NCBI RefSeq assembly: GCF_001553605.1
Contig: NZ_CP014229.1
Span: 475,001 to 539,000 of the forward strand
Direction of reading: 5' to 3'
DNA: 64,000 bases
From: Desulfovibrio fairfieldensis
GTDB lineage: Bacteria; Desulfobacterota; Desulfovibrionia; Desulfovibrionales; Desulfovibrionaceae
Positions 9,016 through 17,802 of the stretch are shown here, piece by piece. The position numbers and the translations under genes were made by a program. The stretch's first letter is position 1, and every line of letters starts with the position of its first letter. A model generated the notes under the pieces. The model did no database searches. It had not been told where the DNA came from and saw nothing but the letters and a program-made list of their open reading frames with translations.

Positions 9016-9024
9016 TATTCTGTA

Positions 9025-9065
9025 CCAAGTGTTCATTGACAGTGCATCTGTCAATGAACACTTGG
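9025..9065. promoter_or_regulatory. Right palindromic site: 18-bp perfect arms with TGCAT spacer
   Basis: CCAAGTGTTCATTGACAG at 9025-9042, spacer TGCAT, and the exact reverse complement at 9048-9065. The inner GACAGTGCATCTGTC matches the left site in inverted orientation. It ends 94 bases from the 3' end of the tyrosine recombinase gene. It could be a recombination site, a regulator-binding site, or part of a prophage attachment region. Confidence 0.75.
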
Positions 9066-9159
9066 CATACGGCCCGTCAGCGCCCATTCCGGCGTCCATC
9101 CAAGTCGGACGGACAAACGGGAAAAGTCTTTTTTTCTGTTTTTTGTCTGTCCGCCCCGT

Positions 9160-10122
9160 TTATTTCGTGTTCTTTCTCCCTTTGTCCGGGACCAGAAAGC
9201 AACTGACGCTCTGGGCCGCCGCCAGCAGGGAGGCCTGCCCCAGATGGGCGTAGCGCATGGTTGTTCTGGGATCGCTGTGCCCCAGCAGTTTTTGCACCTC
9301 ATAGAGCGAGTGTCCGGCATTGACCAGAAAGCTGGCAAAGGTGTGCCGCAGGTCATGGATGCGCACATCGGCAAGGCCCAGCCCGCGCCGCAGCCCGTCC
9401 CAGAAAAGATAGACGTCGCTGAGCGGCTTGCCCGGCGCATGGCCGGGAAAAAGCCACGGGCAGCCCGGCCCGCGCGGCAGGTCGCGGATGACGGCCACGG
9501 CCGCGTCGGACAAGGGGAGGTGGCGCGGCTTGCCGGACTTGGACAACGGCACGGTGAGCAGGCGCAGGTCCAGACGCACATTTTCCCAGCGGGCTTTGAG
9601 AATTTCGCTCTTGCGCGCGCCGGTGAGCAGAAGCAGCCGGATGGCCGCGGCCTCGGGCCGCGCGGAGCGCTCAAGCTCCCGCATGAGCCGTTGGGCTTCG
9701 TCCGGCGCGAGATAGCGTTCCCGTTGCAGATGAATTCTGAAGGGCGGCACGTCCGCGCAGGGCGATTGCCCGGCGGGCAGGACGCCATGCAGCATCGCCA
9801 GAGAGCAGACGCTCTTGAAGACGGCCAGAATACGGTTGCAGGTGGCCGGGCACAGCCCCTCCTCCGCCAGATCGCGCAGCCAGTCTTCCACTTCGCCGCG
9901 CCGGATGCGGTCCAGCCTCCGAGCGCCGAAGGCCGGGGAAAGGCGTTGCCGGGCAATGCGTTCGTCCACCCGCCAGCTCCGCTTGCGAAGCCGGACGTGC
10001 GGCAGGTAGACGGCGGCGACAAAGGCATCGAGCCGCAGTATGGCGGCCCGCGCGCCATCGCGCCGCCGGGAGTTTCCGGACGGGCGGCTTGTGGCGGAGT
10101 GCTGCGGACGGTGCTGGGCCAT
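9160..10122 (-). CDS. Tyrosine recombinase / phage-type integrase
   Basis: This is a 320-residue site-specific recombinase. The N-terminal helical core-binding domain (about 30-130) is followed by the catalytic domain with all expected residues: Arg in LLTGARKSEIL, Lys in LSKSGKPRHLP, HxxR in IHDLRHTFAS, and His and the nucleophilic Tyr in LLGHSDPRTTMRYAH. It is intact. As the left-most prophage gene it is most simply the integrase. However, its product is also the nearest candidate to act on the inverted palindromes at 8870 and 9025 in front of the autotransporter. No excisionase gene was seen. Confidence 0.92.
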   Translation of the reverse strand: MAQHRPQHSATSRPSGNSRRRDGARAAILRLDAFVAAVYLPHVRLRKRSWRVDERIARQRLSPAFGARRLDRIRRGEVEDWLRDLAEEGLCPATCNRILAVFKSVCSLAMLHGVLPAGQSPCADVPPFRIHLQRERYLAPDEAQRLMRELERSARPEAAAIRLLLLTGARKSEILKARWENVRLDLRLLTVPLSKSGKPRHLPLSDAAVAVIRDLPRGPGCPWLFPGHAPGKPLSDVYLFWDGLRRGLGLADVRIHDLRHTFASFLVNAGHSLYEVQKLLGHSDPRTTMRYAHLGQASLLAAAQSVSCFLVPDKGRKNTK

Positions 10123-10426
10123 GCTGTTTTCTCCTGCAAAAGAGTTATAGGAAACGGGAGTATAGACAAAGAGCCCCCGCGAGAGAGCGGGGGCTCTATA
10201 TACATGGTCTTATCTAACTATTGGAAAGGTTTTCAGAACAGATGCACGTGGGGAAGAATACGCGCAAACGGCCAGCCGCAAAGTCGGATTTTTCCGCGTG
10301 GGCGCGTTATACCATGAAATTTGCTTTGCTGTATTGAAATACAGATTAGCCTAATTTCCCCGTGCCTCGCCGTCAGAAAAAAATTTTATTTTTTGCGGAT
10401 GACGTCGCGATGGGTCCGGCGGGACC
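10123..10426. terminator. Integrase upstream gap with bidirectional terminator
   Basis: The gap has no gene. A hairpin at 10170-10197 (AGAGCCCCCGC with GCGGGGGCTCT) separates the end of the late operon from the integrase gene. A small palindrome CTGTATTGAAATACAG lies at 10329-10344 in an AT-rich stretch that may hold the integrase promoter. Confidence 0.65.
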
Positions 10427-11002
10427 TCAGGGCAGGCGCGGACCCTGCCTATCCAGGTTGAAGAAATTGCGGCCCGTGCGGCCCGCGCTGTTGAGCAGGG
10501 TGGTGGTCAGGCCCAGATAATCGGTGTTGCCGCGCCCGCGCAGGTATTGCGCCTCAAGGCTCGCGCTCTCGGCCTGGTTGCGCAGGCCCCAGGCCCGCAA
10601 TTGCTGGTTGTAGGCCGCGTCCGCGCCCTGTTGTTGCAGGGAGAGCGCGTCCATCTCGCCTTTTTCCGCCGTGTCCAGCACGCGGTCCAGATTACCGCCC
10701 GCGTCCACTTGCGCGCCCGAGGACCCGGCTCCGGCCCGTTGCATTCCTATGATCCGGGCCGTCTCCTGCCGTTTGCGGGCCGCGTCCTCGGCTCCCCCCT
10801 TGCGGGCCGCGCGGGCTTCCTCGTCGGCGACCCGGGCGTTCTGCTCCGCGATTGCGGCATTGCGGGCCGCCAGTTGGGATTGATAGCGGGCCTGCTGTTT
10901 CTGGGTCTGCGCCTGCCGGGCGGCGCTTGCCGCGCCCGCCGCCGTTCCCGCCAGGGCCATGGCCGCGCCGATGATGGCGGCGGTGCCGGTTGCAATAGCC
11001 AT
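10427..11002 (-). CDS. Internal virion protein, T7 gp14-like
   Basis: A 191-residue protein. A hydrophobic Ala/Gly N-terminus (residues 5-30) is followed by a long Ala/Gln/Arg-rich helix (residues 30-95). The length, the N-terminal hydrophobic segment and the position next to the tail genes fit the gp14-type core protein that is ejected into the host at infection. GAGGAG precedes the ATG. It is the last gene of the late operon. Sequence identity to gp14 is not obvious, so the call rests on shape and place. Confidence 0.55.
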   Translation of the reverse strand: MAIATGTAAIIGAAMALAGTAAGAASAARQAQTQKQQARYQSQLAARNAAIAEQNARVADEEARAARKGGAEDAARKRQETARIIGMQRAGAGSSGAQVDAGGNLDRVLDTAEKGEMDALSLQQQGADAAYNQQLRAWGLRNQAESASLEAQYLRGRGNTDYLGLTTTLLNSAGRTGRNFFNLDRQGPRLP

Positions 11003-11476
11003 TTATCGCTCCTCTTCGTGAGTAAGGGATTTGTGCCAGACGCTCTCGGTGTGCCGCGCGCCCAGGCGGCGGTAGAGCGCGTCGCAGGGGCGCGAAGCCG
11101 GGGAACTGTATTGGATGAGCCCCACGCCCCGCCTTGCCAGGCATTGTTCGGCGCGGCGCAGCAGGTTGAGGGCGGCCAGGCCGCGCCGGGCATCGGGCGC
11201 GAGATAGAGCCCGTCCAGGGCCGCCAGCGTGATGTCCGCCCGGTGCGGGCAGGGCAGCACGGTAAAGGCGGCATACCCGGCCAGCGGGCCGTCCTCATGC
11301 CGGGCCGTGATCACGGCCAGCATGCCCAGGCGTTCCAGGGCGGCATAGCGTTCCTTGTCCAGTCTGTAGGCCTGATCGCCGTGCAGGGCGGCTTCCACCT
11401 CGTCCCAGTGGGCCTGGGTCAGAGCCTGGACGTCGTCACGCACCCGCGCGAAGGTTTCTTCCTGAAAATGGAGCAT
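11003..11476 (-). CDS. GNAT-fold acetyltransferase-like phage protein
   Basis: A 157-residue protein with the GNAT layout: LAGYAAFTVLP strand, LDGLYLAPDARRGLAALNLLRRAEQ (the acetyl-CoA loop region) and a C-terminal strand ending CDALYRRLGARHTESVWHK. T7-like phages carry a related protein (gp13) at the same position, next to the internal virion proteins. Whether it acetylates anything is unknown. The start has GGAGG six bases upstream, and the stop abuts the next gene. Confidence 0.65.
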   Translation of the reverse strand: MLHFQEETFARVRDDVQALTQAHWDEVEAALHGDQAYRLDKERYAALERLGMLAVITARHEDGPLAGYAAFTVLPCPHRADITLAALDGLYLAPDARRGLAALNLLRRAEQCLARRGVGLIQYSSPASRPCDALYRRLGARHTESVWHKSLTHEEER

Positions 11477-11488
11477 GGCGTACCTCCG

Positions 11489-13552
11489 TCATTTTTCGCC
11501 GAAATCCACATCCAGCACCAGGGCCGCCAGCCGGAAGGGCAGGGGCCTGTCCTGCACCAGCCAGATCGTGGCCGAACTGGCCTGGCCGCCGCCGGGGATG
11601 CAGTCCACGTCGCCGGAAAAAGGGGCCACGGCCTCGCCCCAGCGCTCGGGCAGAAAGGGCAGGTCGTAGAGCTCGTCGCGGTTGGGGCCGTATTTGCCGC
11701 CCACGCTGCGGTGCAGGCGCAGGGTGCAGCGCCCGTGGGAGCGGTTGCGGCCCAGGGTGGAGCCGGACCGGGTGTCACTTTCCAGCGGCAGGGGCGAGAG
11801 GGCCGAGACAAAACCCAGCCCTGCCTGGACCACTTTGGCCGGATAGGGCAGCTCAATACGCCCGTTCCGCGCCACGCAGCCCTCCACCGGGCTGCCGTCG
11901 GCCAGCACCGAGAGTTCCCGGCCTTCCAGGTGGTCCAGGCCGTCCACCAGGGTGGAAGGATTTTCCCGCCGGATGGTCAGGCCGCAGTCCACGAAAAAGG
12001 CCTCGGACACGGGCGCGTCGTCCCGCCACTGGCCAGCCAGACGCTCCAGGAAAAAACGTGTTTCGCCCTGAATCCGCCGTTCCACGACCAGGAGCAGCAC
12101 GTCGCTGTCCCGGCCGGAAAGCGCTGTCACGGAGCGCACGCGCCCGTCCGTGATCTGGCGCGACCAGCCCCAGATGTCGTGTTCCTTCATATAGGTGAAG
12201 GCCAGCAGCAGGCCGTCGTCGCGCGCGATCCAGATGGTGGAGCCCGGCGTCTGCTGGTAGGCCCATTGCTTCAGGCTGTGGCCCTCGAAAAGATGCGGGG
12301 CCAGAATGGAAAGATCGTTGCCCGCGTAGCCGTCTTTTTCCAGGGAGTAGAAAAGGTCGCGCACGCGGCCGCCGTGGCGTTGCACATGCAAAATGGAGTT
12401 GCCGATGATGATGGGCGCGAGCCCGGCGCTGCCCCAGTAGGACTGGGCCGTGATGCTCACGCTGTTGGGGGTGATGGCCGCGCCGTCGCCGCCTCCCCCG
12501 GCCTTGTACTCGCTGCCCGAGGTGCCCAGCAGCAGATCCCCGAAGCTGGCCGCCCAGGTGATGGCGTCAATGGAGCCCGAGGCGATCAGGTATTCCACGG
12601 GATCGTCGTCCTGAAGCGGCCGGGACTTGCGGAAATTTTCGAAATCGCCGGTACGCGACATGTAAAAGGCCTGGGGCGCGGCGGGCGTGGCGGCCAGGAC
12701 CATGCGCTGCTGGTGGAAGGCCACCACGCCGGGATTGTTGTTTTCGGCAAAGGGGTTCCAGTCTTCGCGCGGCGTGTCGGCGGTGTCGGCCTGGTAGTTC
12801 TGGTCGCTGAACGTGGTGCTTTGCGAGATGCCGATAAAGCCGAAATACCCGGCCTCTTCCCGGTAGATGTTGTATTCCGTCGCGCCTTCCACGGCTTGCC
12901 AGGAAACGGCGGCGCTGTTGCCCTGCACCCAGTCCGAGGGGTGGCGCGCGCCAGCGCCCTCGCCGGCGGCCGAAGGCAGGGACTGGCGGCCCTTGTCGTC
13001 CACGGCGGCCACCTTGTAGCGCAGGGCGTAGGAGCCGCCGCTGCCGGAAAAGGCCACCGAGGGCGCGGCCGGGGCGGGCAGGGACGTGTTCAGGACCACT
13101 TCCTCCAGGCTCCAGGCATAGCCGCCGGTTTCGCTGTCGGCGGCGTCCCGGCGCACCACCTTGTGCAGGGGGTAGCGGCGGTGGGCCAGGTAAATCACGT
13201 CGCCCGCCTGGGCGTGGGAGAGCTCCAGGAGGTCTTCGGCCGCGTATGGCGCGGCAATGGGCGGCTGACTGCCCACAAGGCCGTCGGCGTCGGCGATGCG
13301 CAGGCTTTTTTCGCCGAAAACAAGCGCGAAATTCTGTCCGGCCTCGGCGCTGAAACTGAACGGGATCAGCACCGCATAGCCGCCCAGATCCGCCAGAAAG
13401 CGGGTGCCGGGGCGGCGGCTCACGTCGCCGTGCAGGCCGGGCAGCATGTTTTCCATGCAGGCCACGCAATTGTGGTAGCGGGACAGATCATAGCGGGCGG
13501 AAAGGGTGGGGGCCACCTCGCCGCCGGTGAAGTTTTGCAGGGCTATGCGCAT
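11489..13552 (-). CDS. Tail tubular protein B-like (T7 gp12-type) tail nozzle protein
   Basis: A 687-residue protein. The start at 13552 opens with MRIALQNFTGGEVAPTLSAR and continues with a RRPGTRF segment, a pattern conserved in podovirus tail nozzle proteins. The rest is beta-rich, as expected of a ring of propellers at the tail tip. The extra 93 codons upstream in the open frame run antisense to another gene and are excluded. It probably works with the tail tubular A-like protein at 18115. Confidence 0.7.
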   Translation of the reverse strand: MRIALQNFTGGEVAPTLSARYDLSRYHNCVACMENMLPGLHGDVSRRPGTRFLADLGGYAVLIPFSFSAEAGQNFALVFGEKSLRIADADGLVGSQPPIAAPYAAEDLLELSHAQAGDVIYLAHRRYPLHKVVRRDAADSETGGYAWSLEEVVLNTSLPAPAAPSVAFSGSGGSYALRYKVAAVDDKGRQSLPSAAGEGAGARHPSDWVQGNSAAVSWQAVEGATEYNIYREEAGYFGFIGISQSTTFSDQNYQADTADTPREDWNPFAENNNPGVVAFHQQRMVLAATPAAPQAFYMSRTGDFENFRKSRPLQDDDPVEYLIASGSIDAITWAASFGDLLLGTSGSEYKAGGGGDGAAITPNSVSITAQSYWGSAGLAPIIIGNSILHVQRHGGRVRDLFYSLEKDGYAGNDLSILAPHLFEGHSLKQWAYQQTPGSTIWIARDDGLLLAFTYMKEHDIWGWSRQITDGRVRSVTALSGRDSDVLLLVVERRIQGETRFFLERLAGQWRDDAPVSEAFFVDCGLTIRRENPSTLVDGLDHLEGRELSVLADGSPVEGCVARNGRIELPYPAKVVQAGLGFVSALSPLPLESDTRSGSTLGRNRSHGRCTLRLHRSVGGKYGPNRDELYDLPFLPERWGEAVAPFSGDVDCIPGGGQASSATIWLVQDRPLPFRLAALVLDVDFGEK

Positions 13553-13610
13553 GTTCTGTTTCTTACTGTTTGCTGCTGCTGGTATAGTTGCGAGGCATGA
13601 AACTCTCCTG

Positions 13611-13639
13611 TTGGCAACATTTGATATTACAGCTATATC
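13611..13639 (+). promoter_or_regulatory. Promoter of the plus-strand prophage gene
   Basis: TTGGCA, a 17-base spacer, then TATATC, 19 bases before the start codon at 13658. It points against the late operon, giving the small gene its own transcription. Confidence 0.6.
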
Positions 13640-13657
13640 TGGAACATCGGAGGCCGT

Positions 13658-13990
13658 ATGCTGCTGTTTGACACCGGAAAGAAGCTGGAAAAGGCCGTGG
13701 GTGAGGAAGCCGCCCTGATCATCATTGGAGCCCTTGAGCAGCTCAATGAAGAACAGAAGAAAGACCTCGCCACCAAGGGAGACGTTTTTGCCGTCAAGGC
13801 GGAACTGCGCGAGACGGAGTTGCGCCTGCAAAAAGAAATTGAAGTGGTGCGCAAGGAAATTAGAGAAGTCGATCTGCGCTTGCAGGCCCAGATCAAGGAA
13901 TCGGAAATGCGCCTGCTCAAGTGGCAGATCGGCGGCTGGGTCGCGTTGGCCGCCATCATGGCCAAGGGTTTTGGCTGGCTGGGTTTTTGA
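13658..13990 (+). CDS. Small coiled-coil protein with C-terminal membrane helix (possible moron)
   Basis: A 110-residue protein, the only plus-strand gene inside the late operon. Residues about 35-85 are a charged heptad coiled coil (RETELRLQKEIEVVRKEI), followed by a hydrophobic segment (WVALAAIMAKGFGWLGF) that ends the protein. This layout matches small DUF1640-like or XhlA-like proteins. GGAGG precedes the ATG and a good promoter lies upstream. An independently expressed gene on the opposite strand suggests a cargo gene made in the lysogen. The function is unknown. Confidence 0.7.
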   Translation: MLLFDTGKKLEKAVGEEAALIIIGALEQLNEEQKKDLATKGDVFAVKAELRETELRLQKEIEVVRKEIREVDLRLQAQIKESEMRLLKWQIGGWVALAAIMAKGFGWLGF

Positions 13991-14062
13991 TTACGCATCT
14001 TTCCCCCATCTCAAAGTGGCTCCGACGGCAAGGTTTTGCGGGACTACGCGCATAGCGACCTC

Positions 14063-14326
14063 TTACAGCCCCAAAGCCTTGAGAATGATGCCCGCCATGC
14101 CCTCGCCCTGGGCTTCGGCCCAGGCGTAAAGCCGCTCGGCTTCGCCCAGGCTGATGTCTTCCGGTCCGGGCTCCTCGTAGACCCGTTCCCACTGCCCGCT
14201 TTCCCGGTTGTAGCGGCCCTGCGGCATGTCCGCCGGTCTGTCGGCGATGGCCGTGTCTCCGGCCCCGCGCGGCATCGCGGCGCAGTACACTTCATTCTCG
14301 GGCGTCAGCCAGGTAAGAATTTGCAT
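14063..14326 (-). CDS. Small protein coupled to the tail fibre (possible fibre assembly factor)
   Basis: An 87-residue acidic protein. Its ATG overlaps the TAA of the tail fibre gene by one base (TAATG), so the two are translationally coupled. NEVYCAAMPRG and GRYNRESGQWERVYEEPG resemble the short accessory proteins often encoded after podovirus fibres. No family was recognised with confidence. Confidence 0.6.
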   Translation of the reverse strand: MQILTWLTPENEVYCAAMPRGAGDTAIADRPADMPQGRYNRESGQWERVYEEPGPEDISLGEAERLYAWAEAQGEGMAGIILKALGL

Positions 14327-17300
14327 TACACGCCCCTCCGTCGCAGGCTGAGATAGTAGTTGGCCTTGTTGCTTTGCGTATTCACGGACGGCGAGTTCCA
14401 GGACGCGCCGTTGTAGTGGCTGATGGCGTGGTTTCCCGTGACCAGCACCACGGCGTCGCTTTTCTGGTACACAACTTCACCGGTGACGCAATACCCGCTG
14501 CTGTACCAGCCGGACAACTCGCCCAGCCTGCGCTTTCTGACCTGGTAGTCCTGCTCTTCCTCCACACAGCCGTCCACGGAAAAGGGCAGATTGCCGAAGG
14601 GCACCGGGATTTCGGCCTCCGTGCCCACTCCCAGCGGAATGGGGCCGATGCTCCACACCTCGCCCGCGGCATAGCTGGAGATGCCCAGCACTTCGGGCCT
14701 GGCGTCACGGAAGGTGAACAGGGCGGCTGTGGCCGTGTGGCCGTAATCCCTGTACAAGGGGACGTCGTTTTTGGCCGGGAAATCCAACCTGTACATGCTG
14801 AATGCCGTGGGATTATCGTAGCTGAAGGACTTGTATGCCCGCAGGTTGGGGCTGGAGCCGTTGGGGCTGACGCCCTCAAACATCATGCCCCCGTCATCCG
14901 CAAAAGCCGTGCGGTCTATCAACATCACCCAGGGCTGCCCGTCCTCATTGCCGCCGGACAGCCTGAATTTACAGGGGAAGGCGTTCCACGAAAACGTGCC
15001 CACGCCGGGCGTGAGCATCAGGCGCTCAAAAGCCATGGGGCGTTCCAGCGCGATATGGATAAAATGTTCGGTTGTGGCGTTGTTGGGCGAACCATAGACA
15101 TTGGCCCCGCCGTCACCGAAATTGAACAGGCTGGCGGCTGTGGTGTTGCCTGCGTATGCACCGTCAGACCCGTAACCTTCGGGCAGCACATATTTGGTCG
15201 GCTGGTTGAGCCAGGTGCCCCTGGGCTGGTCGGTCATGAGGTGCTCTTTTCGCCCGGTATCCACATGTCCCACGGGCAGCATGGGCGTTTTCAGCCACGC
15301 GCCCGTATCCGCTTGCCATTCCTTGACCACGCCCTCCGCAGCGTCGTACCACAGGGTTTTGTCGGGAATCGGGCCACGGTTGAAAACCGGGGGCACGGCA
15401 TAATCCCGCCCCTGGTACAGGGCCGTGCCCAGGGTGACGCGCAGATTATTGAGATGCCCGTACCATTGGTGGCTGCCCGAGTGTATCCAGCGGCCCAGAA
15501 ACCAATAGCGGTAATTGGGATTGCACAGGGAGACGTTGTTGAACGCGCCGAGGCAAACGCCGTCCACATGGATGAACAGGCTGGAATCGCGTTGGCTCAC
15601 GGAAACCGTATGCCATGTGCCGTCAACGGCATTGAACGGCACATGGTAGCACCAGCTGGTGACGGTTTTGCTGCCCCAATGCAGGGCTAGGCATTTTTTG
15701 CGGTTGTGATAGGCCAGCGTCCAGCCCCGGCTTGTATAGTATCCGTTATCATAGAGGATAAAATAATCGTCGGTCGTTTCCGGGGCCGGGCCGTTCCACT
15801 TGAAATCCAGCTCCACGGTGCATTCGTTGCTGTAGGGATGGGCGTTTTTGCCGAGCAGGGATGCCGTCAGGTCGGCATTGGGGCCGATAAAGCTGTCGCC
15901 GCCCGCAAACCTGTAGCTGGAGGCCGCGCCCCGTGGCTTTTCCGTGGGGTCCACCCGCATGTTCTGGAAGTACAGCGGATGGTTCCAGGCCCCCTGGTTC
16001 ATCTCGAACATGCCGTTGGGCACCGGATCGTAGGCCACGGTGTGCCGGGATTGCAGCAGGGCGAAACACTCTTTTTCAATGTCGCCGCGCGTGCCGTAGT
16101 GCAGTTTGCGGGTGTCCGCGTACAGAAAGGCCGCATTGCCGGGCAGGGGCACGGCCCTGTCCGCGTCCAGATTGTCCGGAAGTCGGCCGGTGCCTGCATC
16201 GGCCGGGACGACGTAGATGTAGTTGCGGCTCATTTCCGCCAGCTTGCGCCCGTCAAAAACGACGTGCTCCGTGACCTTCACCGGATGATCCAGGGTGCGG
16301 GCCGTGCCGTCCGCGCTCAGGCCGCAGGCCACGGAGGCCGCAAAGGGCGTTTCGGGCGTGGCGTACAGGGCCAGGTCGTATTTGTGCAGGCCGGGAATGA
16401 CCGCCTCGTACAGGCGGATGACGGAAAGCTGCGAGTACGCGCCGCCGTGGTTGCTTTCGATATTGATGCGCACGCGCCGGTAGGCCGTGGCATTTTCCGT
16501 GAACCAGTACATCCGCCCGTTGTCCTTGAGATTGTCCGGGCTGCCGCGCAGGGCCTGATCATTGTCGCGGCGGTAGATGTCCTCCCAGAGACCGCTGCTT
16601 TCATTCCAGCCCTGAAGCTGCCATTTCCGGGGAAAATACTGCGGCGAGTTGTCGAAATTCTGGAGATAGAGGCCCGTGAGCACGTGCGCCCGGTCGGCAA
16701 AGGCGTATTCCCACTGTCCGCTGGTCACGGTGTTGGGCGTCAGCCAGCCTGTGGACTGGTAGACAAGCTGATTGCGCAGGGGCTTGGTGGCCCGGTATGA
16801 GGTGCTGTATTCCCCGCCGGCGCTGACCGTGCCGCGCTTGCTGATGTACACGCCGTCCTCGTGCTGCATGTCAATGAATTCCTGGCCCACGAGGTAGGCC
16901 GGATAGCCGTCCTTTTCCCGACCGGCAAGGATGACGTTGCGCAGGCGCTGGGGATTGGTGTTCTCCATGCCTTTCTGCCAGGCGTTGAGGCCCAGGTTGT
17001 CCCGCGCTCCCTGGGCCGTGTCGGCCCCGGTGCCTCCGTGCGCCACGGCCAGGATGCCGTGCCGGATGCCGGACGCGTTGACGAGCGGGGCATTTTTTGC
17101 CGCGTCGATTTCCAGGCCGTCGCCCGTATTGAGGTCCAGGGTGCCGTCCTCCATGACAGACAGGCCGTGACGGGGTTTGACGCCGCCGATGTGCCCGGGC
17201 GTGGCCGGGCCGTTGTTGCTGGCGTCCTCGGCGCGCCCGGCCCAGTATTCGGCCTCGGCGGCTTCGGCCGCCGAGCGGTTGGCGTCGGCAGCGGCATTTG

Positions 17301-17796
17301 CCGCACTTTGGGCCGCCCGCGCGGCACTGTCGCCCGCAGCCCCGGCGGAGGCTCCCGCCGCGTCGCGGGCGGCCTTGATGTCTGCCACCACCTCTTCCGG
17401 GCTCTGCTCGCCGGTGGGCGGCATGATCACCGCGCGGGAGAGCTGTTCCAACAGCTGCTGGCGCTCGGCGGCGGCCTGATCCAGGCCATCCTCCATGACT
17501 TGGGGGTCAAAGCGCGCGCCGCTGACCAGATCGATATCCTGGCTGAAGGGCATGTTGCGCACGATGGCCAGCTTCCAGCCCACGGGCAGCGGCGTACCCT
17601 CGTGCAGATAACTGAGCGTGCCGCCGGTGTCGGTCAGCGCGGCGGTCCAGCCCGTGGCCCGGCTGGTTTTGCCCTGGGGCGAGGTCAGGCTGACCACCAG
17701 TTGGGATTCGTCCCAGACCCGGAAGGAAAAGGGAAATTGCGTGGCCGCGCCGTTGCCTTCAAAAAGCGCGCGGCTTGCGCTGTAGGGCATGGTCAT
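14326..17796 (-). CDS. Tail fibre with discoidin-like and LamG-like sugar-binding domains
   Basis: A 1156-residue receptor-binding protein. Residues 1-130 form a T7-fibre-type attachment head (FEGNGAATQFPFSFRVWDE). Residues about 140-190 are an Ala-rich coiled coil. Residues about 390-470 look like an F5/8C (discoidin) fold (KWQLQGWNES, YRRVRINIESNHGG). Residues about 690-800 look like a LamG/concanavalin fold (CTVELDFKWNG, DGTWHTVSVSQ, LNNLRVTLGTALYQGRDY). A second discoidin-like part lies at about 925-1030. The start has AAAGGAG seven bases upstream. It has no visible peptidase or lyase site. The fold calls come from pattern only. Confidence 0.75.
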   Translation of the reverse strand: MTMPYSASRALFEGNGAATQFPFSFRVWDESQLVVSLTSPQGKTSRATGWTAALTDTGGTLSYLHEGTPLPVGWKLAIVRNMPFSQDIDLVSGARFDPQVMEDGLDQAAAERQQLLEQLSRAVIMPPTGEQSPEEVVADIKAARDAAGASAGAAGDSAARAAQSAANAAADANRSAAEAAEAEYWAGRAEDASNNGPATPGHIGGVKPRHGLSVMEDGTLDLNTGDGLEIDAAKNAPLVNASGIRHGILAVAHGGTGADTAQGARDNLGLNAWQKGMENTNPQRLRNVILAGREKDGYPAYLVGQEFIDMQHEDGVYISKRGTVSAGGEYSTSYRATKPLRNQLVYQSTGWLTPNTVTSGQWEYAFADRAHVLTGLYLQNFDNSPQYFPRKWQLQGWNESSGLWEDIYRRDNDQALRGSPDNLKDNGRMYWFTENATAYRRVRINIESNHGGAYSQLSVIRLYEAVIPGLHKYDLALYATPETPFAASVACGLSADGTARTLDHPVKVTEHVVFDGRKLAEMSRNYIYVVPADAGTGRLPDNLDADRAVPLPGNAAFLYADTRKLHYGTRGDIEKECFALLQSRHTVAYDPVPNGMFEMNQGAWNHPLYFQNMRVDPTEKPRGAASSYRFAGGDSFIGPNADLTASLLGKNAHPYSNECTVELDFKWNGPAPETTDDYFILYDNGYYTSRGWTLAYHNRKKCLALHWGSKTVTSWCYHVPFNAVDGTWHTVSVSQRDSSLFIHVDGVCLGAFNNVSLCNPNYRYWFLGRWIHSGSHQWYGHLNNLRVTLGTALYQGRDYAVPPVFNRGPIPDKTLWYDAAEGVVKEWQADTGAWLKTPMLPVGHVDTGRKEHLMTDQPRGTWLNQPTKYVLPEGYGSDGAYAGNTTAASLFNFGDGGANVYGSPNNATTEHFIHIALERPMAFERLMLTPGVGTFSWNAFPCKFRLSGGNEDGQPWVMLIDRTAFADDGGMMFEGVSPNGSSPNLRAYKSFSYDNPTAFSMYRLDFPAKNDVPLYRDYGHTATAALFTFRDARPEVLGISSYAAGEVWSIGPIPLGVGTEAEIPVPFGNLPFSVDGCVEEEQDYQVRKRRLGELSGWYSSGYCVTGEVVYQKSDAVVLVTGNHAISHYNGASWNSPSVNTQSNKANYYLSLRRRGV

Positions 17797-17802
17797 AACT
17801 AG

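Noticed and set aside
10547..13600. A 1017-codon plus-strand open frame across the late phage genes
   Set aside because: It is antisense to the tail nozzle, GNAT and internal virion genes, has the Gly/Gln/His/Val-rich composition of frames opposite GC-rich genes, and lacks a ribosome site.
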